Shown piece after piece: positions 1-10,069 of a stretch of 64,000 nucleotides of DNA. Each line of letters opens with the position of its first letter. Position 1 is the stretch's first letter. The position numbers and the translations under genes are program-made. Under the pieces are notes generated by a model. That model had not been told where the DNA came from, did not search any database, and saw only the letters and a list, made by a program, of their open reading frames with translations. This stretch comes from Labia minor (lineage: Eukaryota; Arthropoda; Insecta; Dermaptera; Spongiphoridae). The stretch is from positions 58,441,461-58,505,460 of the forward strand of contig OY720348.1 of assembly GCA_963082975.1 (NCBI GenBank). The letters are read 5' to 3'.

Positions 1-70
1 GGATATCCTACTGAAAATTTAATAACATTGATTAATGCACAATAAAATAGTGGGAAAAGTATTTTAATTT

Positions 71-481
71 TCAAGAAGTAATGTACCTGTTTTTTAAATC
101 TTTCAGGAGAGATTTCACCTTATCGAGCCCTTCAAGGATGGTTAGAATAATATAACCATTATGATCGTCAGAAACACAACGATATTTGTCGTTTATCTTA
201 ACAAAGATGCGAAATTTCGGTTTGTTAATTAACCAATTAAGCAAATTATTGTATACTATCAAAATATAATCATACTCTGGTAATGCGGATTTGACTTCGT
301 CAACATACATCCTAGCGAATGCTACAAATAAAAACGGTGATTAGATTGATGAGTAAATTTATAAATCTTGCTGGAATATGATTTACATACCGTAGAATAA
401 TTCTTCTCTAGTTTCGAAATAAAAAAAAATAGGTTTTACACTGAGATTCCAAACCAAGACAATTTCTGGGTCCTTAATCAT
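71..481 (-). CDS. K1: two-exon small gene, subfamily K (113 aa)
   Basis: Exons are complement(391..481) and complement(71..321). The 69-bp intron has donor GTATGT and acceptor TTTGTAG and splits an Ala codon in phase 1. The start is the ATG that opens MIKDPEIVLVW, as in every K copy, about 75 bp downstream of a TATAAAAG box. The protein reads as two short strands (residues 7-21), a helix around MYVDEVKSALP, a strand (YILIVYN), a short helix (LLNWLINK), a Pro-led strand (PKFRIFVKIND), a strand (YRCVS) and a C-terminal helix ending LKDLKNRYITS. That order fits a thioredoxin-like fold, but there is no CxxC. No signal peptide or membrane segment is seen, so it is probably cytosolic. The family and its function are unrecognised. 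The reading frame is whole and identical in the duplicate at 31,042-31,452. Confidence 0.8.
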
Positions 482-554
482 TTTATTAATGTAAAATAAC
501 AATCCAAAAGAAAATAATCAGTTGAAGCCAATTCACAAGGGAATCACAAAACGT

Positions 555-562
555 CTTTTATA
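555..562 (-). promoter_or_regulatory. TATA box of K1
   Basis: TATAAAAG on the minus strand, 74 bp upstream of the ATG. The same box sits at the same distance in every K gene. About 36 bp downstream is TTCAACTGAT, also conserved in the N genes and a candidate initiator. Confidence 0.6.
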
Positions 563-639
563 AAGTTTATTAAAACTAATTTAATAGAATAGATTGAAGA
601 GAGGAGATGAAATAGAATTGATTTCTCAAATTATAATAA

Positions 640-1061
640 TTTATTAAATGTAATTTAAAAAAAAAACGATCTTCACTTATAATAGAAAGAGCGGTTTGAA
701 ATAAATATTAATGATGACAATACAATGTTGCAAAGTTGCTTTGGAAAATAGTATTCATATTGCTATTATTACTATTATTACTATTATTATTATTATTATT
801 ATTAATATTATTTATAATTATATAAATATTAATTATTTGATTTTTAAAAACGATTTTGACTTTCTTGACATAATAAAAAAAACAAAAATAAAAAATATAA
901 AAAAAAAAATATATTCACGAAGTTAGCAACAAACAAAGTTAATACAAATTAATAATGTATAAATAAAGGAAATTTAAATATTTGTTTGAATTTATTTAAA
1001 TATGAATCCAAAACTTGTCTTAAAATATACAAATGTAAAAAAAAAATTATATATGTATATC
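640..1061 (-). other. K-gene upstream flank with (ATT)n microsatellite
   Basis: A+T-rich sequence shared with the upstream side of K4 at 17,758-18,240 and, more loosely, of K2 and N3. It holds an (ATT)n run at about 768-812 and A-rich tracts. The Ile-rich open frame across it is a by-product of the microsatellite. Confidence 0.6.
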
Positions 1062-1293
1062 AAGTGTTGTCGGGCCGGGCGGGCACGTGCCACCCCCCCC
1101 CCCAAAAAAAAAAAAACCATTGTACAAAAAATAAATTTAAAAGTGAATAGTTTTGTAACTGAGAACCCAAAAGTAAAATAACATCTTTAAATTTCGTATA
1201 AGTATAGTCTAAACTTTATGTATTAATAAATAATTTATTTTGCCAAAATTTTTCCCCCTGCACCCCAACATTATAGATCATCCTACACTACTG
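1062..1293 (-). mobile_element. R3: short hAT-like non-autonomous element
   Basis: Ends are CAGTAGTG (right end here, minus strand) and AAGTGTTGTCGGGC (left end). It is flanked by TGTATATC and TGTATATA, an 8-bp duplication with one mismatch. It holds a long C run followed by an A run. Eight-base duplications and a CAG start are hAT hallmarks. The inverted ends match only loosely, so the family call is an inference. It was inserted before the gene copies separated, since K4 carries it at the same relative place. Confidence 0.5.
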
Positions 1294-1598
1294 TGTATAT
1301 ATATATATATGTTTGATTTGAAATATTATATATAGGTATATGATTTTTGAAAAACACATTCTTTTTTATTTTAAATGATAATAATTATTATGATTATTTT
1401 AAATATTCAAAATATATAAATGATAAATAATATTGAATTAATTATATTTTTTAATTTGAAGACGTTTACTATAAATTATTTTAATAATTGTATCAATTAA
1501 ATTTTATGAATTGTTTAAAAAATTATACCGAACTATAAATTAATTACTTTTTTATTTGTAGAAAGACAAACATTGAATTGCAAGAAACAAAGTTAAAA

Positions 1599-2212
1599 TT
1601 AGCTGGAGTGTCTCCACTCGACTATCTCGCAATTTGAATTGGATTAAATAACATAATATATTATATTTAAATTAAATTTAATTAATTATAAATTATAAAT
1701 AATAAATATTAAACCAGCGCATGTTTGGTTTTTTATTGATGGCACCATGGCACGTGTTGGCGCGTGAGATTTGCAGTGTTAAAAAATTAATTCTGGTACT
1801 TTCAGCGATTCAATCAAGCTGAAATTCTATATATAGCAGTTTTATACAATTATTAATCATGTGAAAAATTGTCAAACATATATCTTTATTTTTACGGTCA
1901 CTTTAGAGGAAAAAAAATCAAAACGTTGTAGGTAATAACCCTCTTCCGGTTGAGCTACATTTCTCAAAAGTTGATAGAAAACTATGAATTTTGAATAATG
2001 TCCATGTACCAAATTTCATCATTCTAGCTCAAACCGTTTTTAAGGTAATCTTGTCTACATACATACACACACACATACACACACATGCACACACACACAG
2101 ACATTTTTCTCAACCTTCGTGAAAATGATTCAGGAACCTTCAAAACGTATAAAAACATCAAAATCTCAACATCGAAAATTTTCGTGATCGCAATACTCTC
2201 TGGCGAGATAGT
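1599..2212 (-). mobile_element. R1: Helentron-associated (HINE-like) repeat, full copy
   Basis: Read on the minus strand it begins ACTATCTCGC (2212-2203), contains a (TG)n microsatellite, and ends with the inverted copy GCGAGATAGT (1630-1621), then a TGGAG/CTCCA hairpin (1616-1604), then CTAA. This is the layout known for Helentron-associated elements of the DINE-1 type: 5' subterminal repeat, microsatellite, 3' subterminal repeat, terminal hairpin. The site without R1 is visible at about 50,008-50,030 and is an A/T run. It sits in the 3' flank of an N-gene remnant. Confidence 0.6.
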
Positions 2213-2261
2213 AAAAAACAACTATACAAAATGCAAAAAATTATATAAAATAACAGGATAT

Positions 2262-2395
2262 TTAGGAATGAGTGGGAGTCATTATTGACTACCTAACTCA
2301 TTCAGGAAGGATTGCACTTTATTAAACACTGCCATTAAGAAATTTTGAATCAAATCTTCCTGCTCTTCTAATGAACAATCATATTTATTTATATT
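2262..2395 (-). pseudogene. N-gene remnant: 3' part of exon 2
   Basis: On the minus strand this matches the end of N3 exon 2, from about NNKYDCSLEDQEDLIQ to the SFLDESG stop region and the conserved trailer. Exon 1, the intron and the first half of exon 2 are absent. The left part of the gene was replaced by transposon debris. Confidence 0.7.
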
Positions 2396-2583
2396 TCATT
2401 AGATTGGAATTTTAAAGTACCTTAAACATTCGAAAATTCGACAAACTGATTTCATTTTCATCTCCTTCATTTTCATCTGTTAGTTCGTCAGGTTCTGGAG
2501 GCAACACTATATCTTCTACATTCTCATTATTTCCTTATAAATCATGTACAAATTCTTCACTATTAGCAAGATCAGTTAACGAG
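2396..2583 (-). pseudogene. piggyBac-like transposase, N-terminal fragment
   Basis: On the minus strand this codes for an acidic stretch with LPPEPDELTDENEGDENE, typical of the start of piggyBac-type transposases, with stops on both sides. A more similar copy lies at 25,560-25,785. Only the acidic N-terminus is present; the catalytic Asp region is absent. A different piggyBac piece lies at 12,779-13,087. The call rests on one motif and composition. Confidence 0.4.
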
Positions 2584-2960
2584 TTGTTTTCGTTTTATTG
2601 TAATAGGTTTCCTCCAAGTTAATTTGTGGTTTAGAATTATTCCCAGATATTTTGCTTCAGTTATTTGTGGAATTATTTGATTGTTTATAATGACTGGACT
2701 ACTACGCAATCCTTTTTTGTTGGTAAAACTCACATGGGTCGATTTGCTGCCATTCGTCATTTAAAAAGCCACTTTTAAATCATATTTATAATACTTTCTA
2801 GGTTGTTATTGGTGGTGAATAAATTGATGTCGCAAGCAAAGGTAGCTATAGTGGTGTTGGAAGAAGTTGGTAAGTCAGCAGTATTAATTAGGTAGAGGAA
2901 GGGAACTAGTAAATTACCTTGAGGAACACCAGCATGGACAGGGTAATTGGTAGGATTCCA
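2572..2960 (-). pseudogene. Jockey-like LINE, ORF2 reverse-transcriptase fragment
   Basis: The minus strand codes for NGSKSTHVSFTNKKG, then IIPQITEAKYLGIILNHKLTW, the palm-to-thumb region of jockey-clade reverse transcriptases. Upstream, at 2,900-2,960, is a relic of the HAGVPQG motif. It is 5'-truncated and broken. It abuts the piggyBac relic. Confidence 0.75.
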
Positions 2961-3412
2961 GGAAGCAGTAAGTAGAAATTAGTTGAGACAAGTTTTTGTA
3001 GCTGGTACAACAATCCTATTTGACAGACCTCGTCAAAAACATGACTAATAGAATAGACACACAATTAGTTATATTACACATATTTTTGAATATAATATTA
3101 TATTTCTATCAATACAAATTAGTTAGTAGTAACATAACAATTCAAAATACTAAAACAAGATTATTATATGTAAAATAAATAAACATTTTATTAGATCAAA
3201 GTCCAACTTTGCAAAAACTGGACCGCACTTAGCCTACTTGAACTTTTATTATTTAATAAAAATATTCTATAGAGGTAGAAAGTAGTTGAGAGCAGTTTTT
3301 TTATTTTGTTTAACAATCCCATGGGCAAGACCTTGTCCTAAACCTGACGAATAGAATAGAACCACAAAAGGGCACTATTGCTTTTTCTCTAGGGATTCAG
3401 AAATTGTCTTTG
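2961..3412. other. Unassigned A+T-rich repeat debris
   Basis: Two imperfectly repeated pieces (about 2,985-3,065 and 3,280-3,360) share TTGAGA, a CAACAATCC-like stretch and AATAGAATAGA. No coding sequence or element ends were recognised. Confidence 0.3.
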
Positions 3413-3585
3413 TTACTCTAGGAACATCTTCGATGGTGTCGTGATGTCGTGATGACTTCTGAATCCAAATTGGTGAACAGATATGATGTTTTTAGTATCG
3501 GTAATTGAGTAAGGTTCATTGTTTATTAGTTTTTCCAGAATTTTAGATAAGATTGAGAGCAAACTGATACAAGAATTAAACAAAA
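3413..3585 (-). pseudogene. Jockey-like LINE fragment, fingers region of reverse transcriptase
   Basis: The minus strand codes for SLLSILSKILEKLI and HQFGFRSHH, matching the conserved LLPxLSKxxEKL and HQFGFR motifs of jockey-clade reverse transcriptases. Only about 55 codons remain. It lies in the 3' flank of K2. Confidence 0.7.
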
Positions 3586-3695
3586 CAACAACAAATCTTT
3601 TAAACAAGTATTTACGATAAAAAATAAACATTTAATTAACAAAATGAAGAATTAAAAAAATAGTAGTTAAAATGGACTAAATTCCAATATGAGTT

Positions 3696-4108
3696 TTAGG
3701 CTGGAGTAATGTACCCATTTTTTAAAGCTTTCAGGAGTAATTTCACTTTACCGAGCCCATGAATTATGATGAGCGTAATATAATCATCCTCATCGTCAGA
3801 AATTAAATCATATTTTCGTTGGCCTTAACAAGGATCACAAATTTCGGATTTTTCATTAACCAACTATACAAATTATTGTATTCTATCAAAATATATTCCA
3901 CCGTTGGAATTGTGGATTTCACATCGTCAACATACATTTTAACGAATGCTATAAATAAAAAGGGTGATTAGATTGATAAAAAAGTTTATATATCGGCCTG
4001 GAATAAGATTTACATACCTTCGAATAATTCGTCTCTAGTTTGGAAATTGAAAACAGTAGGATTTGCAAGGAAATTCCAAACCAAGATAAGTTCTGGGTCC
4101 TTAATCAT
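3696..4108 (-). pseudogene. K2: two-exon subfamily K gene, frameshifted
   Basis: Exon 1 is complement(4018..4108), starts MIKDPELILVW and is intact. The 69-bp intron is normal. Exon 2 is complement(3696..3948), 253 bp against 254 bp in K3. One base is missing near 3,815, in the codons for KANDKY, so the frame shifts after about residue 65 and the strand/helix C-terminal third is lost. The nominal end GYITPA and its stop are otherwise preserved. The same lesion is in the duplicate at 34,669-35,081, so it predates the large duplication. The promoter and splice signals look normal, so it may still be transcribed. Confidence 0.85.
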
Positions 4109-4185
4109 TTTTTAAATTCGAAAATAAAAATCTAAAAGAACTTAAATCAGTTGATCAGCCAATTCACCAAGGAATCACAAATCGT

Positions 4186-4350
4186 CTTTTATAAAGTTTA
4201 TAAAATTTAATTTAATTTATTATAAGATTTATATTATTTGTCCAACGAGACGATAATTATTAACAATCACTTTAAGATTGTACGCCTGTTAATTAATTTA
4301 ATAAATAAATTAATTAATAATTAATTGGCCAGATAGCGCTCTAGTATCAT
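4186..4350 (-). promoter_or_regulatory. K2 upstream region: TATA box and shared upstream block
   Basis: TATAAAAG lies at 4186-4193 (minus strand). Further upstream, 4268-4350 carries the block shared by K2, K3 and all N genes: AGCGCTATCTGGCCAATTA, then repeated TAATTAAT, then GCGTACAATCTTAAAG. TAAT-rich palindromes are typical homeodomain targets; any regulatory role is inferred only from conservation. Confidence 0.5.
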
Positions 4351-4359
4351 TTCTAGATA

Positions 4360-5310
4360 ATAAATTGATAATTAAAAATAAATAAATATATTTGGAAACC
4401 TGTGGAATAGACAAATTTAATAAAATATTGAAAATAGAAGAAAAAAAATTATTTTTTCACTTTGTTAATTTCGAATCGTCGTTAGTAATATTTTTAAAAA
4501 GATTTTCAACATTCGGTTATAATAATAACAAAAACTAATTAAAGGGCTTAAAACAAAATTAAAACTAAAAAACATGATCTTCTCTTATAATAGATAATAG
4601 ATAATAATTGGGGTTTGAAATAAATGGCTTAATCATAAGATTACAATGCGCTTTGGAAAATATTATTCATATTGGTAATATTATTATAATTTAGAATTAT
4701 AGATTATAATTTAGAATTAAATAAATATTAATTATTTGATTTTTAAAAACGATTTTCACTTTCTTGACATAATAAAAAAACAAAAAAAATATTCACAAAG
4801 TTAGCTACATATTAATACAAATAAATAATGGGTGCCATTTTTCGGCATATCAAAAAAGCACGACAAATTTGGTTTTGCAAAAAAAAAAATATACAACGAC
4901 CAAAAATTGATAAAACGACAAAATGTGTAAACGAACGGCAATTAATATAATTTCAAATTACTACATATTACTGGCAAACAAAGTCCGTTCAGAATTTGAC
5001 AGAAAATTTAAGGTTAAAATAAAGTAAAACATGTAAAAAATTCCAGTTAAAGATTGCGTATGTTTTATGAAGGTAATATAAATTTGAATATAAAAATTTT
5101 TTAAAGTTTGTTTTCTTATTTTTTACCCTTTTCTACAGTATAATTGAATAAATTTTTTGTTTGGAAGATTATGTAGAAAATGAAAATAATGAAAGTAAAG
5201 TCACTAAATACTACTAAAGTACTAGTAAAAGATTTTGAAGAGTCATCTAAAGCAGAAGAATATATCAAAATTGAAATTTCATGGTGCAAAACATCAAAAG
5301 AGAACACTTT
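4360..5310. other. A+T-rich upstream flank of K2 and unassigned repeat
   Basis: Bases 4,360-4,800 resemble the upstream flanks of N3 and K4 (TTTTTAAAAACGATTTT near an AATATTAATTA run). From about 4,828 to 5,310 is a unique A+T-rich stretch with no convincing gene. A short polar coding-like run at 5,160-5,320 has stops in all frames. Confidence 0.4.
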
Positions 5311-5317
5311 AGATTAG

Positions 5318-5640
5318 TGTTTCTCAACCTTTTTGTACCAAACGCCCCCTTTGTAAACCCACTTCTTAATTCGCCCCCCTTAAAATTTTTACAGATAAAA
5401 ATTGCATGATAATCCCTAATATAAGGTAGGCACACCAGGTGATTGTTAGAGCCATATCAGAACCTGATTGCAAAATCATCTGCCCTTTTTTTAAAACCAT
5501 ATTGAAAAAAATTGCAAAAAAGAGGAAATGTTTAAAAAGCCTGTTCGCAAAATCATCTTATCTTTTTTTTAGAGTTGAAAATGATTTCGCCCCACAAAAA
5601 TAACTTATCGCCCCCTTGAAGATGTCGATCGGCTAGGTTG
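5318..5640 (+). mobile_element. Degenerate hAT-like non-autonomous repeat
   Basis: It starts GTGTTTCTCAACCTTTTTG, close to the common hAT end CAGTGGTTCTCAACC, and contains CGCCCCC tracts repeated as CGCCCC at the far side. No clear target duplication was found. A related but different copy is at 7,058-7,345. Confidence 0.35.
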
Positions 5641-6067
5641 ATGAATAATCAAAAGCAGAAGAATATATCAATTATACCTATATGTATGTTTAATCGTTTT
5701 GTTTTGCTAAATAAATTTGCTACAAATGTTTATTATATATATATACTTGACTTAATTATAATGTATGCTCGTTTTTTTAAATAAATTTCTGGTTTATTTA
5801 TTATTTAATCAGGAAAATATATCCGCTGTCGCTTTAAAATCTAATTTTGTCGTGACATGACTAGTTGGTAAGGGTACCTAATTTGTCGTTAATTTTACTA
5901 CTTTTATAGCTGACAATTTGCCGTTCAAATTACATTTTTTGAGAGGCTATATTCTCCATAAATAATTTATAAATAAAGGAAATTTAAATATTTGCTTTTA
6001 TTTATTATTATATGAGTCTAAAACTTGTCTTATAATATACAAATGTCAAAAAAAAAATTATATATTA
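5641..6067. other. A+T-rich spacer
   Basis: No gene was seen. It contains TAAGGGTACC, TTTGTCG pieces that echo 4,880-4,930, and at 5,975-6,060 a copy of the K/N upstream flank into which the mariner inserted. Confidence 0.4.
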
Positions 6068-6948
6068 GGTTGTCAAATATCTCCCTTCCGCTTTTTTGCT
6101 CTTTATTCAATGCTTTATAAAAAGTGTTACAGTGATCGGATTTAGTTCAAATATGCGCCGTTTTGTTCGATAATCTGTTTCCATCTAGACGGCAACTTCA
6201 TAATACCCCCCTCGTACAAACCCCCTTCCTTATTTGCGAAGAACTCGGACAGTCACTTTTCACAAGCCTTTTTTGAGTCTAACTTTACACCACCAAGGGC
6301 GTTCGCCATGGACAGGAACAGGTGGTACTTACTTGGCGCTATGTCCAGGCTATATGGTGGATGTGATAAATCCTCCCATCCGAGTTCCCGTAGCTTCTGA
6401 CGAGTCATCAACGAAGTGTGTGGTCTGGCGTTGTCCTGGTGGAACACTACACCCTTCCTGTTGGCCAATTCTGGACGCTTCTGGGCGATCGCCTGCTTCA
6501 AGCGGTCCAGTTGTTCGCAGTAGATGGTAGAATTAAGCGTCTGGCCATATGGGAGCAGCTCATAGTGGATGATTCCCTTCCAATCCCACCAAACATACAG
6601 GAAAACCATGGTGTCGTTTTCACCGGCTCTGACTCGTTGAAACCATTCCTCCGCCGTTCGAAGTGATAGAATATCATCCCCCAAAACACCATTAATCTCA
6701 CGCAACGTTTCTCTAGCGGATTTGCCTTTAACGAAGGGAAACTTTAAAATAACGCGAATTTCGGCTTTAGTGAACTCCTTGTTTACTCGTCTATAACTGT
6801 TGAACGCAATATCCAAACTAATCATGCATAGCGTCGTTTTGTAGGTTATGTCAAGACCTTTCAAATGATGTATAGTATTACCATATACGAGCTCTGTAGC
6901 GCTTTGTACATAGCCGCGAAAAAGGCGGAAGGGAGATATTTGACAACC
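6068..6948 (-). mobile_element. Mariner-family DNA transposon, internally deleted
   Basis: It has perfect 25-bp-class inverted ends (GGTTGTCAAATATCTCCC... on both sides) flanked by TA on each side (6066-6067 and 6949-6950), the Tc1/mariner signature. At 881 bp it is about two thirds of a full mariner. The transposase frame is on the minus strand. It is present at the same place in copy B, so it predates the duplication. Confidence 0.92.
6253..6864 (-). pseudogene. Mariner transposase, deleted and catalytically dead
   Basis: One open frame of 203 aa, against about 345 for the family. The N-terminal part (IRVILKFPFVKGKSARETLR, with RTAEEWFQRVRAGE) is the first DNA-binding domain. The sequence then jumps to TMVFLYVWWDWKGIIHYELL, losing the second helix-turn-helix and the first catalytic Asp. 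HQDNARPHTS keeps the second Asp. The third, normally in APSDYHLF, is Lys here (APSKYHLF). The start ATG is not certain. The protein could still bind element ends. Confidence 0.9.
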
Positions 6949-7057
6949 TATTATGAATATCTATATATGTTATTTGAAAAATATATATATGATTTTTGAA
7001 AATCACTTAGAATATAGCAGAATAAAAAAAAATACATGCATTAAATTACAGAATCAA

Positions 7058-7640
7058 TGAGGTGTTTCCAACCATTCTGTAACACCGCCCCCTTTTTCTA
7101 AAAAAAATTCTTGCGCCCCCGTATACATTTCTGAAATGGGCCATGGTTCAGAGCATTGCAAAATCATCCGACGTTTTTTTTATTTTTTTAGAACCAACCT
7201 GAAAAAATTTTAAAAAATCGGAAATGTACAAAATCATCTTATCTTTTTTTAGAAACATATTGGAAAACAATTGAAAAATAATGCAAAATTTTCAAAAGAT
7301 TATTGTGGGCACTTTAATTTCCTTTGCGCCCCCTTGCAACTCCAGGTGGCGACCTGAAAGGGGTCTACGCCAGCGAATAAAAAATTTGGGAGTCCTTGAA
7401 ATGAATACGGGGGTCTACGATATTTCTTTACATTATACTATTATATAATTCCAATCAATATTCACAAAAAAAAAGGTAATTTTTTTTCCGATATAGATCT
7501 TAAACATTTTCAATTTTTCAATAAGGCCCTAAAAAGAATAAATTTTTTCCCGATATTTACAATAAGGCTCTAAAAAAATGTAAAATTTTTTTTACAAAAA
7601 ATCAATTTCACGTTAAGTAGGGGGTAAGGGGTATATGAAT
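7058..7640. mobile_element. hAT-like non-autonomous repeats (R4 and relative)
   Basis: Bases 7,058-7,345 carry GTTTCCAACCATTCTGTAAC and CGCCCCC tracts. Bases 7,395-7,625 carry a module with GGGGGTCTACGATATTTC, AATAAGGCCCTAAAAAG and CACGTTAAGTAGGGGG that recurs at 11,446-11,735 and, inverted, at 14,642-14,845. The copy at 14,642-14,845 ends GGTTCCCCAAACTTG and GGTTGGAAACCACTG, hAT-type ends. Confidence 0.45.
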
Positions 7641-7935
7641 CGCTATGAATCAGACTGGTAGGGACATACCAAGGAGCACCGACTATTAGTCTAAGAATTT
7701 TGTTTTGAAACCGCTGAATTTGGTTTCAATTGGATTTGCTAGCGGTCTAGCGGTCCCCCACATCTGAATGGGTCCAAATGGGTTTCAGGATCATTTTGTA
7801 AATGAGAAGTATTGTCTATCGTCAGTTGAGATTTTTGTCGGAGCAGCCAGTACAATTTGTTAAGTTTAAGTCTCAGTTGTTTTTTTTTTGACTTGATGTG
7901 CATCTCGCACGTTAGGCGTCTGTCAAGGTGCATAC
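7641..7935 (-). pseudogene. Jockey-like LINE fragment, thumb region of ORF2
   Basis: The minus strand codes for MHLDRRLTCEMHIKSKKKQL, then LKLNKLYWLLRQKSQLTID, the block after YLGMHLDxRLTW in jockey-clade LINEs. It is broken, and truncated at both ends. Confidence 0.75.
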
Positions 7936-8149
7936 CGAGGTACTTTACAGTACTTTTAACCGGAATGGGTTTGTCTAAATTTACGCCATTATTATTTTAA
8001 TGCATTAAAAATATTCAATATATATAAATGATAAATAATATTAAATTAATTATATTTTTTTAATTTGAAGACGTTTACTATAAATTATTTTAATAATTGT
8101 ATTAATTAAATATTATGGATTAATGATGTTTTCTTAAGCGAGAAAGGAG

Positions 8150-8936
8150 GCCAGTCCACTCGACTATCTCGCAAATTTGAATTGTATATTATATTTTAAT
8201 TAAATTATAAATTAAAATTAATAAATAATATTTATTAAACAAGTGTTTGGCTCTTAGTTGATGGCACCACGTTACGTGCTGGCGCGTGATTGACAGCCAA
8301 TATGTTAAAAAATTAATTCTGGTACTTTATGCGATCTAATACAGCTGAAATTCTATATATTACAGTTTTATACAATTTTTAATAATGTATCAAACATATA
8401 TCTTTATTTTTACGGTCAGTTTAGCAGTGATGTATTGGTAAAATAAGAAGTAAGGAAATGCATAGTGGGGGCAAAAGAAAGTGCAATTTTCAACAAACTA
8501 TTTTTTTCCATATAAGTTTTTTTAATTTTCTTATTATACTATACAAAATATTAACAAACACAAAAAAATAAATTTTAACAGTAGATTTAAGTGGGAGTTG
8601 TCGGGACATGAAAAGTTCCGGTTCTAAAAAAAGGTAAGGGAACGCTTTTACCTTACCCGCGTTACCCCTCCTAATACACCACTGCAGTTTAGAAGAATTA
8701 AATGAAAACGTGGTAGGCAATGACCCTCTTCCAAAAGAGCTACATTTCTCAAAAGTTGATAAAAAAACTGGGAATTTTTAATAATGCCCGTGTACCAAAT
8801 TTCATTATTCTTGCACAATCCGTTTGTGCGCAATCTTGTCTACATACACACACACAGATATTTTTTTAAAATTTAATGAAAATGACTCAGGCGCCTTCAA
8901 AAGGTATAATAACATCAAAATCTCTGGCGTGATAAT
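8150..8936 (-). mobile_element. R1 HINE-like repeat, longer and diverged copy
   Basis: Its inverted ends ACTATCTCGC (8163-8172) and GCGTGATAAT are degraded. It contains the R1 core (GTACTTTATGCGATCTAAT, ACCAAATTTCATTATTC) and a short (AC)n. An unrelated insert lies at about 8,425-8,690. The terminal hairpin is partly lost (CCAGTCCACTCG). Confidence 0.5.
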
Positions 8937-9340
8937 AAAAAAATGTAATTTATTCAAATATTGATTCAACTTTAAAATTTATTTACCTTTTAAATTATTT
9001 TATTATTTAAAACCGCCAATTAATTGATCCTATTTCATTGCTAGGATTGAGTAGTTGTTATCAAAAGTGCAAGATATATAAAGGAGTGGTTCATTAGAAA
9101 ATATCAATGAAAAGGTAAAAACATGCAATGCACTTCAAACAAAAACTGTTTTTCTTCACAGTTGGGAAAAAAGAAATAAATATACAATGGATTGTTCAAA
9201 TTGTAATCCAATATTTTATTGATTAATTTTTATTGATGAAAAATAAAATATTTTTTTTCAAGTGTTTTAAAAAAATTACAATTTTTAAATATTTTTTTAA
9301 TATAATAAAAATGATGATAGAATATAGCAGAATAAAAAAT
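8937..9340. other. A+T-rich K-type 3' flank
   Basis: No gene was seen. Bases 9,040-9,330 resemble the 3' flank found after K4 (18,780-19,160, on the other strand) and at 30,560-30,900, including a run like CAAATTGTAATCCAATATTTTATT. Confidence 0.45.
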
Positions 9341-9987
9341 AAGTTGACCTGTGGCCAGGTCTGAACCGACCGACGGTTTGAAGTAAATTAATTAGCAGTT
9401 ACAGAAACAATTTCAAATAATTTTAATATATCTATTAATGTAATAAAAAACAGATATGGATACATAAATAATAAATATAAACATTTTTAATTTTATCTTA
9501 TTTATAATATATATATATGCAAGACCAGGCTGTGACGTCATGAATGGCTGGATGTCGTCATATATTTTAAATCAAGAAAAAAATAATAAATATGATTTTC
9601 CCGAGGATAAAACCAATACAAAGTGCATGACTCGTGGTGATATATAAAAAAATCTCCTCATGTGAAATTTGGTGTGAAAATAACCCTTCCCTTCCTATCG
9701 TCGATCGCTAATACTACCACTTCCGGTTTCCGGATTTGCACCAAAAGTTGATCAATTCATCCCACTGATGCATTAAGTAAATATACCAAATTTCATCAAA
9801 ATTGGTTGAGCCGTTCAGGCTGTACACTTCTATACGGACGGACGGACTGACAGACGGACGGACAGACATCATGCTAAAAATACTTTTTTCTGTTAAGAAA
9901 ATGCATGATTCGTGGAGATATGTAAAAATCTCCACATGTGAAATTTGGTGTGAAAACAATACCTCCCTTACTATCGTCGGTCGGTAA
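9341..9987 (-). mobile_element. R2: Helentron-associated (HINE-like) repeat with GTCY microsatellite
   Basis: On the minus strand it begins ACCGACCGACG (about 9985), holds a GTCC/GTCT tetranucleotide microsatellite (9,833-9,868), and ends with the inverted repeat CCGTCGGTCGGTT followed by the hairpin GACCTGGCCACAGGTC (9361-9346). The GTCY microsatellite plus subterminal inverted repeats plus terminal hairpin is the DINE-1/HINE plan. Two TGACGTCA-type palindromes lie near 9,530-9,560. Confidence 0.65.
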
Positions 9988-10069
9988 AAATACTGCATTC
10001 AATTACAGAATCAAAGAGAAAAAAACATTACAACGTGGAGAAGAGTATATTAAAAAAAATTATAAAAAA

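Noticed and set aside
711-926. Ile-rich open frame (also 17,856-18,095, 31,682-31,897 and 56,184-56,417)
   Set aside because: Translation of the (ATT)n microsatellite and A-rich flank upstream of K genes; no start context, splice partner or conservation beyond the repeat.
2024-2288. Short frames on both strands through an (AC)n run
   Set aside because: They lie inside repeat R1 and are created by the microsatellite.
6234-6666. Plus-strand frames rich in Trp, Pro and Arg
   Set aside because: Antisense shadows of the mariner transposase on the minus strand.
9802-9998. Frames with (GRTD)n or PSVRPSV repeats; possible repeat-protein gene or CRISPR-like array
   Set aside because: The GGAC/GACA tetranucleotide microsatellite of R2; no spacers and no regular direct repeat longer than a few units.
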